This document shows, in pieces, positions 9,039-16,908 of a stretch of 64,000 nucleotides of DNA (the first letter of the stretch is position 1; the number at the start of each line of letters is the position of its first letter). The DNA is from a virus: IMG/VR virus record IMGVR_UViG_3300044678_002654, positions 24,343 to 88,342 of that record; one strand, given 5' to 3'. Position numbers and translations under genes: made by a program. Below the pieces are notes generated by a model. That model ran no database searches, was not told the origin of the DNA, and worked only from the letters and a program-made list of their open reading frames with translations.

Positions 9039-9051
9039 TTCACCGCGTGAA
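9039..9051. promoter_or_regulatory. TTCAC-N3-GTGAA palindrome (CGC centre)
   Basis: Intergenic after the DinG-type helicase. Exact. Confidence 0.88.
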
Positions 9052-9086
9052 AACACGCGTCACTTGCTACTGAGGGTCTTAGCCCG

Positions 9087-9092
9087 TACGTT
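9087..9092 (+). promoter_or_regulatory. TACGTT box, leaderless-type
   Basis: 8 nt before the ATG at 9101; no SD. Confidence 0.35.
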
Positions 9093-9100
9093 TCACCCCG

Positions 9101-9571
9101 ATGCTTCCTTCTTCTTTCGCCGACGTCCCCCCGCGAGTCGACACTGCCACTTGCACGGTCTGCCGGGAGCGCTTCGCCCCCGGTGACCGGGCGGCAGACG
9201 TGAAGATCGTGGCGGGCATCGGCAGGCATCCCCATCACGGTCGCCCCACTGCTTTCGTCAACGAAGACGAGTACAACGAGCGAGCGCACGTAGACTGCCG
9301 TAACCGGCAGCTCGCGAGCCCAAGGATCTTCATGCCGCCTCCCACTTCCTCTGTCGGTCAGCCTGACGTTCGGGACAGCGATGCGCGCTGCCCTGTCTGC
9401 GGCAACGCCTTCCGACGCGGTGATCGCATCGTCAGCGTGACGGTCGTGATCGGTGTCGAAAAAGACCCGGAGACCAAGCGACCTGCTGCCAAGTGCTACA
9501 CGGAGCAGGAGCACGTTCACTTCAACTGCCGCGACCCGCAGCTCGTGACAGGCGTCCTGGTGATCTCATGA
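9101..9571 (+). CDS. Hypothetical protein with two zinc-binding modules
   Basis: A 156-residue protein built from two related ~60-residue units. Each has a CxxC knuckle (CTVC, CPVC), a GDR turn, a Val/Ile strand and a closing His/Cys pair followed by a C-R-(N/D)-x-Q-L motif. Each unit probably binds one zinc. A TACGTT box 8 nt before the ATG and no SD suggest a leaderless start. It overlaps the next gene by 4 nt. The target is unknown. Confidence 0.8.
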   Translation: MLPSSFADVPPRVDTATCTVCRERFAPGDRAADVKIVAGIGRHPHHGRPTAFVNEDEYNERAHVDCRNRQLASPRIFMPPPTSSVGQPDVRDSDARCPVCGNAFRRGDRIVSVTVVIGVEKDPETKRPAAKCYTEQEHVHFNCRDPQLVTGVLVIS

Positions 9572-10062
9572 GGGGCGTCTCGAAGAACCCGCTCGCCGAC
9601 GACCTCGACGACCGACCCAAAGAGGTCGAGAAAGACAAGGGGTTCATCCCTGAGTTTGCGCTGCCTGTCACGGTGCAACGGCGCACCGCGATCTTCGAGG
9701 GACGTGGCTACAACATCCACGTCGCCGTGAAGCGCCCAGACCCGGAGCTCGGCCTGGAGACAATCGCCCGCGCCATCCTCGGTGAAGCGATCCTTCAGTC
9801 CCTACCGGCCAATCGACGCGGCGATGTTTTCGCAGAGCTCGAACATCAGAGCATCTATCGCACTGAGCCAGCAGGGCCGAAGGTGACCCTCGCCCTCGGC
9901 GATCTCACGCTCTACGCCGCCGCGAGCTCGTCTGACCTCGCGCTCGCGCAGAAGATGGCGGTGGACCGGTTGGCGCTGGCGCTCTCAACTCTTCGGCTCA
10001 AGTTCTCTGGTGCGAAGGCGGCCTTCGACAAGTACGAAGTGTCCATGTCGCGCAGGGCTTAG
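9568..10062 (+). CDS. Hypothetical protein
   Basis: A 164-residue protein. The ATG overlaps the upstream stop (ATGA). The N-terminus is acidic, and the central part (residues ~30-150) alternates strands and Ala/Leu helices. No motif I recognise. It probably shares a transcript with the zinc-module protein before it. Confidence 0.75.
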   Translation: MRGVSKNPLADDLDDRPKEVEKDKGFIPEFALPVTVQRRTAIFEGRGYNIHVAVKRPDPELGLETIARAILGEAILQSLPANRRGDVFAELEHQSIYRTEPAGPKVTLALGDLTLYAAASSSDLALAQKMAVDRLALALSTLRLKFSGAKAAFDKYEVSMSRRA

Positions 10063-10065
10063 GAT
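10060..10065 (+). promoter_or_regulatory. TAGGAT box, leaderless-type
   Basis: 6 nt before the ATG at 10072. Confidence 0.35.
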
Positions 10066-10071
10066 CAGGCC

Positions 10072-10311
10072 ATGGATTTCCCCTGCAAAGAGTGCGTTCA
10101 CTTCGACCAGCAGCACAAGAACGTCAACGGGGTGCAGCAGCCCGCGTGGTACGGGCACTGTGCGCGGCTCTCCGTCTACCCCCACCAGGAGCTCGAAGGC
10201 CAGACCTTCCCTCCGGGTGCTCGTCGCGCGGAGCGTGGCCAGCTCGGCAAGATGGTCATCGTCGAGCCTGACGTGCGGAAGCCCAACTGCAACGAGGGTG
10301 TTCACAAGTGA
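10072..10311 (+). CDS. Small Cys-containing hypothetical protein
   Basis: A 79-residue protein with CKEC near the N-terminus and two further cysteines (GHCAR, PNCNE), a likely single zinc site. TAGGAT lies 6 nt before the ATG, overlapping the upstream stop codon, so a leaderless promoter may start a new transcript here. It overlaps the next gene by 4 nt (GTGA). Confidence 0.8.
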   Translation: MDFPCKECVHFDQQHKNVNGVQQPAWYGHCARLSVYPHQELEGQTFPPGARRAERGQLGKMVIVEPDVRKPNCNEGVHK

Positions 10312-10679
10312 GCGAAAGCCTCCGCGTCACTCGACGCAGCGACCAATCCCTCGAAAAGGCGTACAAGCACCTGGAGAAGAGTCCTGTGTCGGCTACGTCG
10401 GAGGCGCCGCTTCCTGAGGATGTCGTTGCCCATGAGGCCAAGAGGGACCCCTGGGCCTGGGGCGTATGGGCCTCGATCCGCTTCACGGGCTTCCTCAAGA
10501 TGCTCAACAAGCAGAACGCGGCCGTAACGGTGCACCAGCTCATGTTCGCGTTGGAGCTGACGGCGCTCAACTGGTTCAACGCCGAGGGCCTTCCGTTGAC
10601 GCCTGACGAGCTCAAACGGACCAAGGCTGCTGCGCGCGAGTACTATCTTCGCGGCATCCGCGAAGGCGCCAAGCCCTGA
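10308..10679 (+). CDS. Hypothetical protein
   Basis: A 123-residue protein starting with GTG inside the upstream stop (GTGA). The N-terminal third is charged. Residues ~45-100 are Trp/Phe/Leu-rich helices (DPWAWGVWASIRF), too polar for a membrane segment. No family recognised. Confidence 0.75.
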   Translation: MSESLRVTRRSDQSLEKAYKHLEKSPVSATSEAPLPEDVVAHEAKRDPWAWGVWASIRFTGFLKMLNKQNAAVTVHQLMFALELTALNWFNAEGLPLTPDELKRTKAAAREYYLRGIREGAKP

Positions 10680-10680
10680 G

Positions 10681-10965
10681 ATGCACCACGCGGACTACAG
10701 CTTCCTCCTGGCGCGCGCGAAGCTCGTTGAGGGCTACGCCGAACGCGCGCGGCTGCAAGGCGAGGAATACCACCCCTGTGTGCGCTTCACACCGCTCTCA
10801 ACGGGTGGGCACGCGCGCATGCTGATCGTGGACGGACGCCTGCGCCTCAAGGTAAAGGGGTGCGACGGCGAGGCTGAAGCGAAGAGCATCTTCGGTGACG
10901 CCTTCGAGGTGGACGGCGACGAGTACGTCGGCGCCGTCCCTACGAAAACATTCTTCACCGGGTGA
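10681..10965 (+). CDS. Hypothetical protein ending in the palindrome site
   Basis: A 94-residue alpha/beta protein. Its last codons and stop (FFTG then TGA) are formed by a TTCAC-N3-GTGAA site (10954-10966). The ATG follows the previous stop by 1 nt. The function is unknown. Confidence 0.75.
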   Translation: MHHADYSFLLARAKLVEGYAERARLQGEEYHPCVRFTPLSTGGHARMLIVDGRLRLKVKGCDGEAEAKSIFGDAFEVDGDEYVGAVPTKTFFTG

Positions 10966-10966
10966 A
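10954..10966. promoter_or_regulatory. TTCAC-N3-GTGAA palindrome (CGG centre)
   Basis: Provides the stop of the 10681-10965 gene. Exact. Confidence 0.88.
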
Positions 10967-10969
10967 ACA

Positions 10970-11578
10970 GTGACAGTACGCGGAGTGGTGTTCGTCAGCA
11001 AGACGGGCCGCACAAAGCCTTGCTACGTGGAAGACGAGGACATTCACACGATCAGTGAGTCCGAGAACCCGTACGTCGACGCGGTCAAGATCGCGGCGAA
11101 GCTCTTGAACAAGCCTCGTCTCAAGAACTTCAACCCCTTCTTGCACATCAAGGTCGACGGCCTCGCCCTGCACGATGACAAGGTCTACACGAGGGTGCGT
11201 TGGCCGACGCCCGCCTTCTTCTGGCGGGCCATCGACCGCCACAAGGCGATGACCTCGGCCGAACTCGTCACCGACCTCCACCATGACTACCTCGTGCTCC
11301 GTAGCGCGATGAACTGTTGGTTGGACGACGCGAAGAAGGTCCACCTCGTCATGACCGATGAGCGCCGGGACGCCCTACAGGACATCGTCGGCGCGGTCCT
11401 ACCGCTGCTCTCGGAGGTTGGGGCGTCAGATGCAGACCGTGAGATAATCTACAAGGACGCGGCTCTCTGTCTGTGGATGAGCGTGCAGAAGAATCTGCCG
11501 CTTGATGAGGCGCGGACGCGGTCGCTCGACCGAGTGCTCTCGCTGCTGGACGACACGCTGGTCAGTCCAGGAGCTTGA
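10970..11578 (+). CDS. Hypothetical protein
   Basis: A 202-residue protein. The GTG at 10970, 4 nt after the upstream stop and downstream of the palindrome, was preferred. Beta-rich start, then helices from ~100 on. Its 3' end overlaps the convergent holin-like gene by 17 nt. No family recognised. Confidence 0.7.
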   Translation: MTVRGVVFVSKTGRTKPCYVEDEDIHTISESENPYVDAVKIAAKLLNKPRLKNFNPFLHIKVDGLALHDDKVYTRVRWPTPAFFWRAIDRHKAMTSAELVTDLHHDYLVLRSAMNCWLDDAKKVHLVMTDERRDALQDIVGAVLPLLSEVGASDADREIIYKDAALCLWMSVQKNLPLDEARTRSLDRVLSLLDDTLVSPGA

Positions 11579-11945
11579 CCTCGCCCTTCTCGTCGGTCTT
11601 CGACTCGATGAGCGACATGAGGTCTCCCCGCAGCTTCTCGTCCTGAAGGACGCGCTTCACGGCCGGCGAGACAGGCAGGGCGGCCCAGACCTCGTCCGGG
11701 AGCTTGCCCGCACGACGCTGCGCGAGGCGCTGCAACAGCAGCAGGTTCTTCGAGATGTCCAGGCCGTTGGTCTTGGCGAACTCGACGAGGTACGCGAGCT
11801 TGGGGCGCTGCTGCGCCCACGCGTGCCACTGCGCCGGGGTCCGCTTGCGGAACGCGAGGGAGATGACGGCGCTCAGCGCCGGCCAGAAGACCCAGGCGAG
11901 GAGCACCTCGTGATGCGTGAGGAAGAATTGAAGTAGGGCGTTCAT
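11562..11945 (-). CDS. Holin-like membrane protein
   Basis: A 127-residue protein with one N-terminal hydrophobic segment (~residues 4-32, containing HHEVLLAWVFWPALSAVISL) and a soluble, charged C-terminus. A single N-terminal membrane span and basic cytoplasmic domain suit a class of phage holins, but the lysin gene is 12 kb away. TACCCT 6 nt before the ATG suggests a leaderless start; the palindrome at 11960-11972 lies just upstream of that box. Confidence 0.7.
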   Translation of the reverse strand: MNALLQFFLTHHEVLLAWVFWPALSAVISLAFRKRTPAQWHAWAQQRPKLAYLVEFAKTNGLDISKNLLLLQRLAQRRAGKLPDEVWAALPVSPAVKRVLQDEKLRGDLMSLIESKTDEKGEVKLLD

Positions 11946-11951
11946 GCCTGA

Positions 11952-11957
11952 AGGGTA
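11952..11957 (-). promoter_or_regulatory. TACCCT box, leaderless-type
   Basis: 6 nt before the holin-like ATG; palindrome 11960-11972 directly upstream. Confidence 0.4.
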
Positions 11958-11959
11958 GG

Positions 11960-11972
11960 TTCACTCCGTGAA
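11960..11972. promoter_or_regulatory. TTCAC-N3-GTGAA palindrome (TCC centre)
   Basis: Between the divergent holin-like gene and the GGTATAAG promoter. Exact. Read on minus, the centre is GGA. Confidence 0.88.
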
Positions 11973-11979
11973 ACTGATC

Positions 11980-12008
11980 CCAAAAGCGGAGGTGCGTTCG
12001 GGTATAAG
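11980..12008 (+). promoter_or_regulatory. GGTATAAG promoter
   Basis: CCAAAA, 17 nt, TATAAG (12003-12008). The 19 nt from GGTATAAG onward match the element at 22106 except for one base. Confidence 0.65.
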
Positions 12009-12053
12009 AACATGTCCAGGTCCTGTGCCTCGGACGAAAGGAGGACCAACCAC

Positions 12054-12131
12054 ATGGTCTTCAAGATCAGCCCTGCATTGGTCGCTTTTCTCGTTCTGGT
12101 ATGGCTCTGGATCAACAAGAAGGTGAACTAA
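12054..12131 (+). CDS. 25-residue single-span membrane peptide
   Basis: A tiny ORF with a strong AGGAGG SD. The peptide is almost one transmembrane helix (SPALVAFLVLVWLWI) capped by NKK. Its TAA overlaps the next ATG by 1 nt. It is the first ORF after a GGTATAAG promoter and its leader. It could be a small membrane effector or only a translational leader. Confidence 0.65.
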   Translation: MVFKISPALVAFLVLVWLWINKKVN

Positions 12132-12709
12132 TGAAGTACTCACAGATCATCAGCGCCGCCTCCGCGATCGTCTCCAATCTCGCCGCCAATCCCCCGCAGA
12201 AGTTCTCCGGCCTCGTCGCGTCCATCAACCGCGAGCTCGACCTGCTCGGGGTCGCCTTCGAAGGGCGACGATACGTCTGCGCGGCCATCGCGCAGGAGGC
12301 CCGCTCGCGCGCACTCGGCGTCGCGCCACCAGCGTCGAAGGTTCTCCGCAAGGTGGCGGCCTACGCCTACGACGCCCACGACGAGTGGGCCGCTGCCGGG
12401 TTCTTCCTGTGTGGGTCCGCCCGCAGGGCGACGCAGGAGGAGCTGGACATGAGGCGAATGCGCGAGAACATGATCGCCGACTACGTCGAGGGTGCGATCC
12501 AGGTCGTCGGCGCCATGCGTGACGTGGTGAGCGTCAGCGTCAACGTCGCCCCGGCGATCGTCAACGCACAGGTCATCGTGCCGGCGGAGGCGGTCAAGCG
12601 CCGCGTCGATGCCAAGGCCGCCACGCTGGAGGCGCCGACCAAGCCCGACGACGCGCCCGCCGCGTCCACCGCGTCTCCCCTCCCCGCCTCCACGCCCGCC
12701 ACAGCCTGA
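12131..12709 (+). CDS. Hypothetical protein with Ala/Pro-rich tail
   Basis: A 192-residue, mostly helical protein; the last ~35 residues are a disordered Ala/Pro/Ser/Thr tail. The ATG overlaps the stop of the membrane peptide by 1 nt. A GC hairpin and T-run terminator follows. It is probably strongly expressed from the promoter at 11980-12008. Confidence 0.75.
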   Translation: MKYSQIISAASAIVSNLAANPPQKFSGLVASINRELDLLGVAFEGRRYVCAAIAQEARSRALGVAPPASKVLRKVAAYAYDAHDEWAAAGFFLCGSARRATQEELDMRRMRENMIADYVEGAIQVVGAMRDVVSVSVNVAPAIVNAQVIVPAEAVKRRVDAKAATLEAPTKPDDAPAASTASPLPASTPATA

Positions 12710-12746
12710 CCCACGCCTCCACCGCACAACCTGACGCACAGCCAAT

Positions 12747-12779
12747 CCGCCCCACCGGGCGGGGTCGCTGTTCGTTTTT
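12747..12779 (+). terminator. Hairpin with T-run
   Basis: CCGCCC/GGGCGG stem, 4-nt loop, TTTTT 12 nt later. The next gene starts right after. Confidence 0.45.
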
Positions 12780-12796
12780 CCCTCCGAGGAACAACC

Positions 12797-13045
12797 ATGA
12801 GTGAGCCCATCGACGAAGCAAAGCTGATCCGAGCCGCCTGCAACGCCATCAACTCGGATGGCAAGAGCACCCAGGAGCAGGCCATCCTGGACCTCAAGGC
12901 CGAGGTCGCCAAGGCCGACCCGGAGACGGTCAAGTCTGTGCTCAACGAGGTGACGATCGAGGAGGCCGTCGCCGCAGGCAAGACCGCTCTCGACGCCGGC
13001 AAGACCCTCTACGAGCTGGCCAAGAAGCTCGGGTGGATCAAGTGA
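12797..13045 (+). CDS. Small helical hypothetical protein
   Basis: An 82-residue protein, Ala/Lys/Glu-rich and predicted all-helical. A CGAGGAA SD precedes the ATG, just after the terminator, so expression may depend on read-through. It overlaps the next gene by 4 nt (GTGA). Confidence 0.75.
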   Translation: MSEPIDEAKLIRAACNAINSDGKSTQEQAILDLKAEVAKADPETVKSVLNEVTIEEAVAAGKTALDAGKTLYELAKKLGWIK

Positions 13046-13275
13046 CCACCCGCGACGTAGAGGACATGAACGAGGCCGGCGCCGACCGCATCGAAGCGAT
13101 CCCGCCTGAGCACAGCGGACTCGATCGAGACGAGCACGCCCTCGGCCTGCTCATCGACCTGCGCCACTACTGCGATCGCCACGGTCTTTGTTTTGGCGAC
13201 ATTGACGGCAAGGCTCATGACATCTACACGAACGAGATCGCAGGCCGTCGTGCGTGCAAAAGCGGGAAGAAGTAA
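13042..13275 (+). CDS. Small hypothetical protein
   Basis: A 77-residue protein; its GTG overlaps the upstream stop. It contains a His/Cys/Asp-rich segment (RHYCDRHGLCFGDIDG) that could bind a metal. It overlaps the next ATG by 1 nt. Confidence 0.7.
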   Translation: MTTRDVEDMNEAGADRIEAIPPEHSGLDRDEHALGLLIDLRHYCDRHGLCFGDIDGKAHDIYTNEIAGRRACKSGKK

Positions 13276-13466
13276 TGGACGAGTTCGACCAGGGAGAGCT
13301 CATCGTCAGTCGTCTTGACGGGAGAGGTCTCGACGAGCTTCAGCAGCGTCGCCTGATGGCCGCGTTCATCTGTGACCGTGGGCTCGCCGAACAGTTCGTC
13401 ATGTGGCTCGACGACAACACGAAGCGCTGCCCGCCCGAGGCCCCGCCGCGCAGGAGTTGGCGATGA
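13275..13466 (+). CDS. Small hypothetical protein
   Basis: A 63-residue charged protein with its ATG on the upstream TAA. A central helix (LDELQQRRLMAAF) and a basic Pro-rich end. No family recognised. Confidence 0.65.
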   Translation: MDEFDQGELIVSRLDGRGLDELQQRRLMAAFICDRGLAEQFVMWLDDNTKRCPPEAPPRRSWR

Positions 13467-13531
13467 GAGAAGGAGCCCCGATGAAGACCAGCCTCGCAGA
13501 AGGCAGGGGTACCGGGCGGTCAAGCTCTTGA
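13463..13531 (+). CDS. Possible 22-residue ORF
   Basis: A short Gly/Ser/Arg-rich frame whose ATG overlaps the upstream stop (ATGA). An internal ATG at 13481 has a GGAG-type SD. It may be translated by coupling, or it may be chance. Confidence 0.3.
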   Translation: MREGAPMKTSLAEGRGTGRSSS

Positions 13532-13544
13532 ACCGCGAACTGGC

Positions 13545-13985
13545 CTAGCGCCGCGCGTTGACCGCCGCCGTCGCCGCGAGCGCTTCCTGCATCTCCGGGG
13601 TGGCGGCGCCACCGGTGCCGTTGCCCTGGAGGCCGCGCAGGAACTCGTGCAGACGCTGGACGCCGTCACGCGCCGCCGACACGCGCTCCTCGGCGTTGGT
13701 CGCGGTGATCGTGTCGGCGGTGGCCTCGGCCACGCGCACCCCGCGCGAGATCGACGAGACGATCGAGTTGAACTGGGCGCTGGCCTCGTCGGAGACCGTG
13801 CCCGGGTTCATGGCCTTCCACAGACCGAAGGCGGCGTTCGACGCCGTGACGGCGGTGTTGATGCCGCGCACGAGGTGGGCGAAGGCCGCTGCCGGATCAC
13901 GGCGGATGGCCTCGCCGAGGGAGGCGAAGGCGGCGCAGCCCGGCGTGGTGACGAGGAGAGCGAAGATGAGGAGAAGGCGCTTCAT
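13545..13985 (-). CDS. Putative phage lipoprotein
   Basis: A 146-residue protein. The ATG at 13985 has an AGGAG SD and gives a clean signal: MKR, a hydrophobic core, then TTPGC, a near-consensus lipobox with Cys at ~17. The mature part is Ala-rich helix. It overlaps the upstream HExxE-protein gene by 4 nt. It may be an envelope or spanin-like lipoprotein; it is long for a simple o-spanin. Confidence 0.75.
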   Translation of the reverse strand: MKRLLLIFALLVTTPGCAAFASLGEAIRRDPAAAFAHLVRGINTAVTASNAAFGLWKAMNPGTVSDEASAQFNSIVSSISRGVRVAEATADTITATNAEERVSAARDGVQRLHEFLRGLQGNGTGGAATPEMQEALAATAAVNARR

Positions 13986-14680
13986 ACGGAGACTCCTGGG
14001 CGAGCGTCCCGCCTCGACGCGAGGCGTTGGGCTTTCCGCCACGCCGGATACTCTACGCCATAGACGCTACGGCGTGAAACCGTACCACCCTCGATGCGCG
14101 TGATGCTCGCGTAGCCGCCAGAGGTGATCTCGAACGACGATTTCACTGCGTGAAGGAAGTCGAAGGGGCCGTCCGCGCCGTCCAGGAAGTACTCGGGGTA
14201 GACGAAGTCGGCGACGCGGACCCCGTGGATGTCGTAGCCGATGCCTTGCACGGGATCGCACACCTCGCGCGCCCACAGCTCTGTGACGTTGTCCTGGAGC
14301 GTGCGGCGCACTTCGAGGTTCACCCACGGGTCGACGAGCATCTCGATCGTCTCGTGCGACGCGATCTCCGAGACGCTCCCGCCATGCAAGCGAATGGGGT
14401 CAACGAAGACGTACCCAGTCGGAACCGCGCGCTCGGTCTCATGGACGTGGCGCCCCAAGAACCCGTAGTCATTCAGGTCGCGCGGACGATCGTAGAAGTA
14501 GACCCTCCATGTATCCAGCGGGAGCTTGGCGTCGGGCGCGACTGAAAACACGTTCGCGAAGGTATTCCACATGGGCGCAACGTGCTCTCGCACCTGGATG
14601 TTGATGGCCGCCGCGATGCGCGACATCTCAACCGGTGTGAGGAGGGCCCCCTTGTTCACGAGCGCGACATTGACGATCAC
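13982..14680 (-). CDS. Hypothetical protein with HExxE motif (possible metallopeptidase)
   Basis: A 232-residue protein. The central ASHETIEMLVDP resembles zinc-peptidase helices (HExxE rather than HExxH), followed by conserved-looking Asp/Trp. The GTG at 14680 is a guess; the frame stays open upstream but would overlap the divergent gene. It contains a palindrome site (14142-14154) read as L-H-A-V-K. Coupled to a lipoprotein, so an envelope-facing job is plausible. Confidence 0.65.
   Translation of the reverse strand: MIVNVALVNKGALLTPVEMSRIAAAINIQVREHVAPMWNTFANVFSVAPDAKLPLDTWRVYFYDRPRDLNDYGFLGRHVHETERAVPTGYVFVDPIRLHGGSVSEIASHETIEMLVDPWVNLEVRRTLQDNVTELWAREVCDPVQGIGYDIHGVRVADFVYPEYFLDGADGPFDFLHAVKSSFEITSGGYASITRIEGGTVSRRSVYGVEYPAWRKAQRLASRRDARPGVSV
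14142..14154. promoter_or_regulatory. TTCAC-N3-GTGAA palindrome (TGC centre)
   Basis: Inside the HExxE-protein gene (minus). Exact. Confidence 0.85.
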
Positions 14681-14689
14681 GAAGGAAGT

Positions 14690-15127
14690 ATGAGCAGACA
14701 CACAAAGCAAGAGCCTTTTTGTCTCACAACGGATCAGTCGCGAGACATTCAGGCTGCGTACAACAGAGTCAACCGCAGGCACGAAGACCTGCTAAGCGGG
14801 CTCGGGATGTTGGTGTATCAAGTAGAGCGCCCCGATCGTGACTACAAGGAGCTGATGCGCTGGGAGGCGGAGGTACGACTACGTGAAGCCGCTGCACGGG
14901 AGCACACTCAGGCATTCCAAGCGCAGATCCTCGCGCTCGTCGAAAAGGACTTCTGCGACCGCGTCGACGCACTCACCGTCACGAGCGAGCAGCAAGCCTC
15001 GTTGAGCGCATTCTCACGCAAGCTCGACTACCCGGGCCTGACGTGGAAAGGCTGGCGTAAAGTCGTGCCCCTCACCTACGAGATCCTGGCCGAGCTCGAA
15101 CAGATCTTCTTCCCAAAGGAGCCGTAG
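14690..15127 (+). CDS. Hypothetical helical protein
   Basis: A 145-residue, largely helical protein. The ATG at 14690 has a GAAGGA SD. Residues ~60-105 are rich in Glu/Arg/Ala and could be a coiled coil. It lies immediately before the next gene (stop TAG followed directly by ATG) and starts the run leading to the UvrD-type helicase. Confidence 0.7.
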   Translation: MSRHTKQEPFCLTTDQSRDIQAAYNRVNRRHEDLLSGLGMLVYQVERPDRDYKELMRWEAEVRLREAAAREHTQAFQAQILALVEKDFCDRVDALTVTSEQQASLSAFSRKLDYPGLTWKGWRKVVPLTYEILAELEQIFFPKEP

Positions 15128-15454
15128 ATGTACCTCGCTCGACGCGAAGCGTTGGATGGAAACACCTACGCCACGGCCAAGTCTGAGTACGGCGCCCACG
15201 CGCACATCCTGCGATGGGCGCTGGAAGATGTGAAGGAGTTGCACCGCAATAACAGAGAGGCCCTCGTGTGCTGTTACAACGCGCTCGTCAGCTCCGGTGT
15301 CGGCGGCTTCATCGACACATGGAACGGCTGGAGCTCCATCTACTACGCCGTCACGCCCCTCGACAACCCTTCAGACCCGTCGATCGCAGACTTCTCCATC
15401 CCACTCGTGGACACTATCGACAAGCTCATCAATAAGTGCGACAAGACACCATGA
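15128..15454 (+). CDS. Hypothetical protein
   Basis: A 108-residue protein; the ATG abuts the upstream stop and its end overlaps the helicase start (ATGA). Helical first half, then an aromatic Gly/Trp stretch (FIDTWNGWSSIYY). It may accompany the helicase, but no motif says how. Confidence 0.75.
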   Translation: MYLARREALDGNTYATAKSEYGAHAHILRWALEDVKELHRNNREALVCCYNALVSSGVGGFIDTWNGWSSIYYAVTPLDNPSDPSIADFSIPLVDTIDKLINKCDKTP

Positions 15455-16908
15455 ACCTCTCCGAATGGCAACGGGCCATCATCGACTTCGTCCAAGACGA
15501 TGACGCGGGCCACGGGATCGTCAGCGCCTACGCCGGCAGCGGCAAGACCTTCGTCCTGGAGCGCGTCGCCGAGGCGATCGACGATGAGGAGTCAATGTTC
15601 TTCGGGGCCTTCAACACCCCCATCGCGTTGGAGCTCAACAAGCGCATTCACCGCGCCAACACCGACATCCGTACGCTCCACTCGCTCGGCTACCTGACGC
15701 TCAAGCGCCACTGGGGCAAGGACGTCAACCTCGCGCAAGATGGTGTGGACTATCTCGGGAACACCATTGAGGCGACTCTTCCCAAGAAGATCGATCCTGA
15801 CATCGCGAGCGACGTCCGCAAGCTCGTCGAAAAGAGCATGGCCTTCGTCGCGGACGACAACCCGGCGATGGCTGACGAGCGCATCACCGACCTCATGTAC
15901 CGCTTTCAGTGCGCGCCCGCTGATGAGCGGACGATGCCTGCCGAGCAGTACGTCGCCTGGGCCCGCAAGGTGCTCGTCAAGCTGCGCGAAAAGTCCAACA
16001 CCATCTGCTTCGGTCAGATGGTGTACGTCCCGGCGTTCTTCAAGTGGTCCACCGGGCACTTCCGACGCGTCGCCATCGATGAGACCCAGGACATGAACCG
16101 AGGGCAGCTCATCGTCGCCAAGAACGCCCTGCACCAGGACGGTAGGTTCCTCGCAGTGGGTGACCGCTGGCAGGCGATCTACGCGTGGAACGGCGCGGAC
16201 TCCGGCTCCATGGACAAGATCAAGAAGACCTTCAAGGCGAAGGAGATGAAGCTGCCGATCAGCTACCGTGCGCCGGAAGCTGTGGCGGCGCGAGTCCGCG
16301 ACTTCATCCCTGACTTTCACGCGAGGCCCGGCGCTCCGCAAGGACTCGTGAAGACCGTCGATTCGGCCTTCATGACCGCCAACTGGAAGCCGACCGACTT
16401 CTACCTCTCGCGCAAGAACGCGCCGCTGCCCAAGGCGTGTCTCGCCGCGCTCAAGAGCGGTGTCCCTGCCTACATCCGTGGCGGCAAGGACATGACCAAG
16501 GGCTTCTACGAGCTCATCCGCAAGTCTCGCAAGAACCACATCGGAGAGTTCATCCGTTGGATCAAGGAGTACGCTGAAAGGCGCTGCGCGGTCCTGATCA
16601 TCGCCAAGCAGGAGAAGAGCGCGGATGAGCTCGCGGACACTGTCAGCGCGCTCGTGGAGCTCTCAGAGGGGTGCGACTCAACGAACCAGTTGCGCGCGCG
16701 ACTGGACAGCCTTTTCTCTGAGTCCGAAACAACCGGCAAGCTCATGGTGAGCTCGGTGCACAAGGCCAAGGGGCTGGAGACGCCGGAGGGCGCGGCGGTG
16801 TGGCTCGACGAGGCTTCCTTCCGGTCCGGGGACGAAGAGGACCGCATCCGCTACGTCGCCGAGACGCGAACGCGGGACAAGCTCTATCTCGTGAAGGACA
16901 ACAAGTGA
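15451..16908 (+). CDS. UvrD/Rep-type SF1 DNA helicase
   Basis: A 485-residue helicase. Walker A AGSGKT at ~28-33, motif II IDETQDM at ~209-214, motif III GDRWQAIYAWNGA, and C-terminal SSVHKAKGLE and VAETRTRDKLYLV motifs are all present. Short for UvrD (~720), so accessory domains are reduced, as in phage and Dda-like versions. Probably acts in replication or recombination. Overlaps both neighbours by 4 nt. Confidence 0.92.
   Translation: MNLSEWQRAIIDFVQDDDAGHGIVSAYAGSGKTFVLERVAEAIDDEESMFFGAFNTPIALELNKRIHRANTDIRTLHSLGYLTLKRHWGKDVNLAQDGVDYLGNTIEATLPKKIDPDIASDVRKLVEKSMAFVADDNPAMADERITDLMYRFQCAPADERTMPAEQYVAWARKVLVKLREKSNTICFGQMVYVPAFFKWSTGHFRRVAIDETQDMNRGQLIVAKNALHQDGRFLAVGDRWQAIYAWNGADSGSMDKIKKTFKAKEMKLPISYRAPEAVAARVRDFIPDFHARPGAPQGLVKTVDSAFMTANWKPTDFYLSRKNAPLPKACLAALKSGVPAYIRGGKDMTKGFYELIRKSRKNHIGEFIRWIKEYAERRCAVLIIAKQEKSADELADTVSALVELSEGCDSTNQLRARLDSLFSESETTGKLMVSSVHKAKGLETPEGAAVWLDEASFRSGDEEDRIRYVAETRTRDKLYLVKDNK

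Noticed and set aside
15592-16539. Long minus-strand frame (315 residues) opposite the UvrD-type helicase
   Set aside because: Antisense to a gene with all helicase motifs; a shadow of GC-rich coding.
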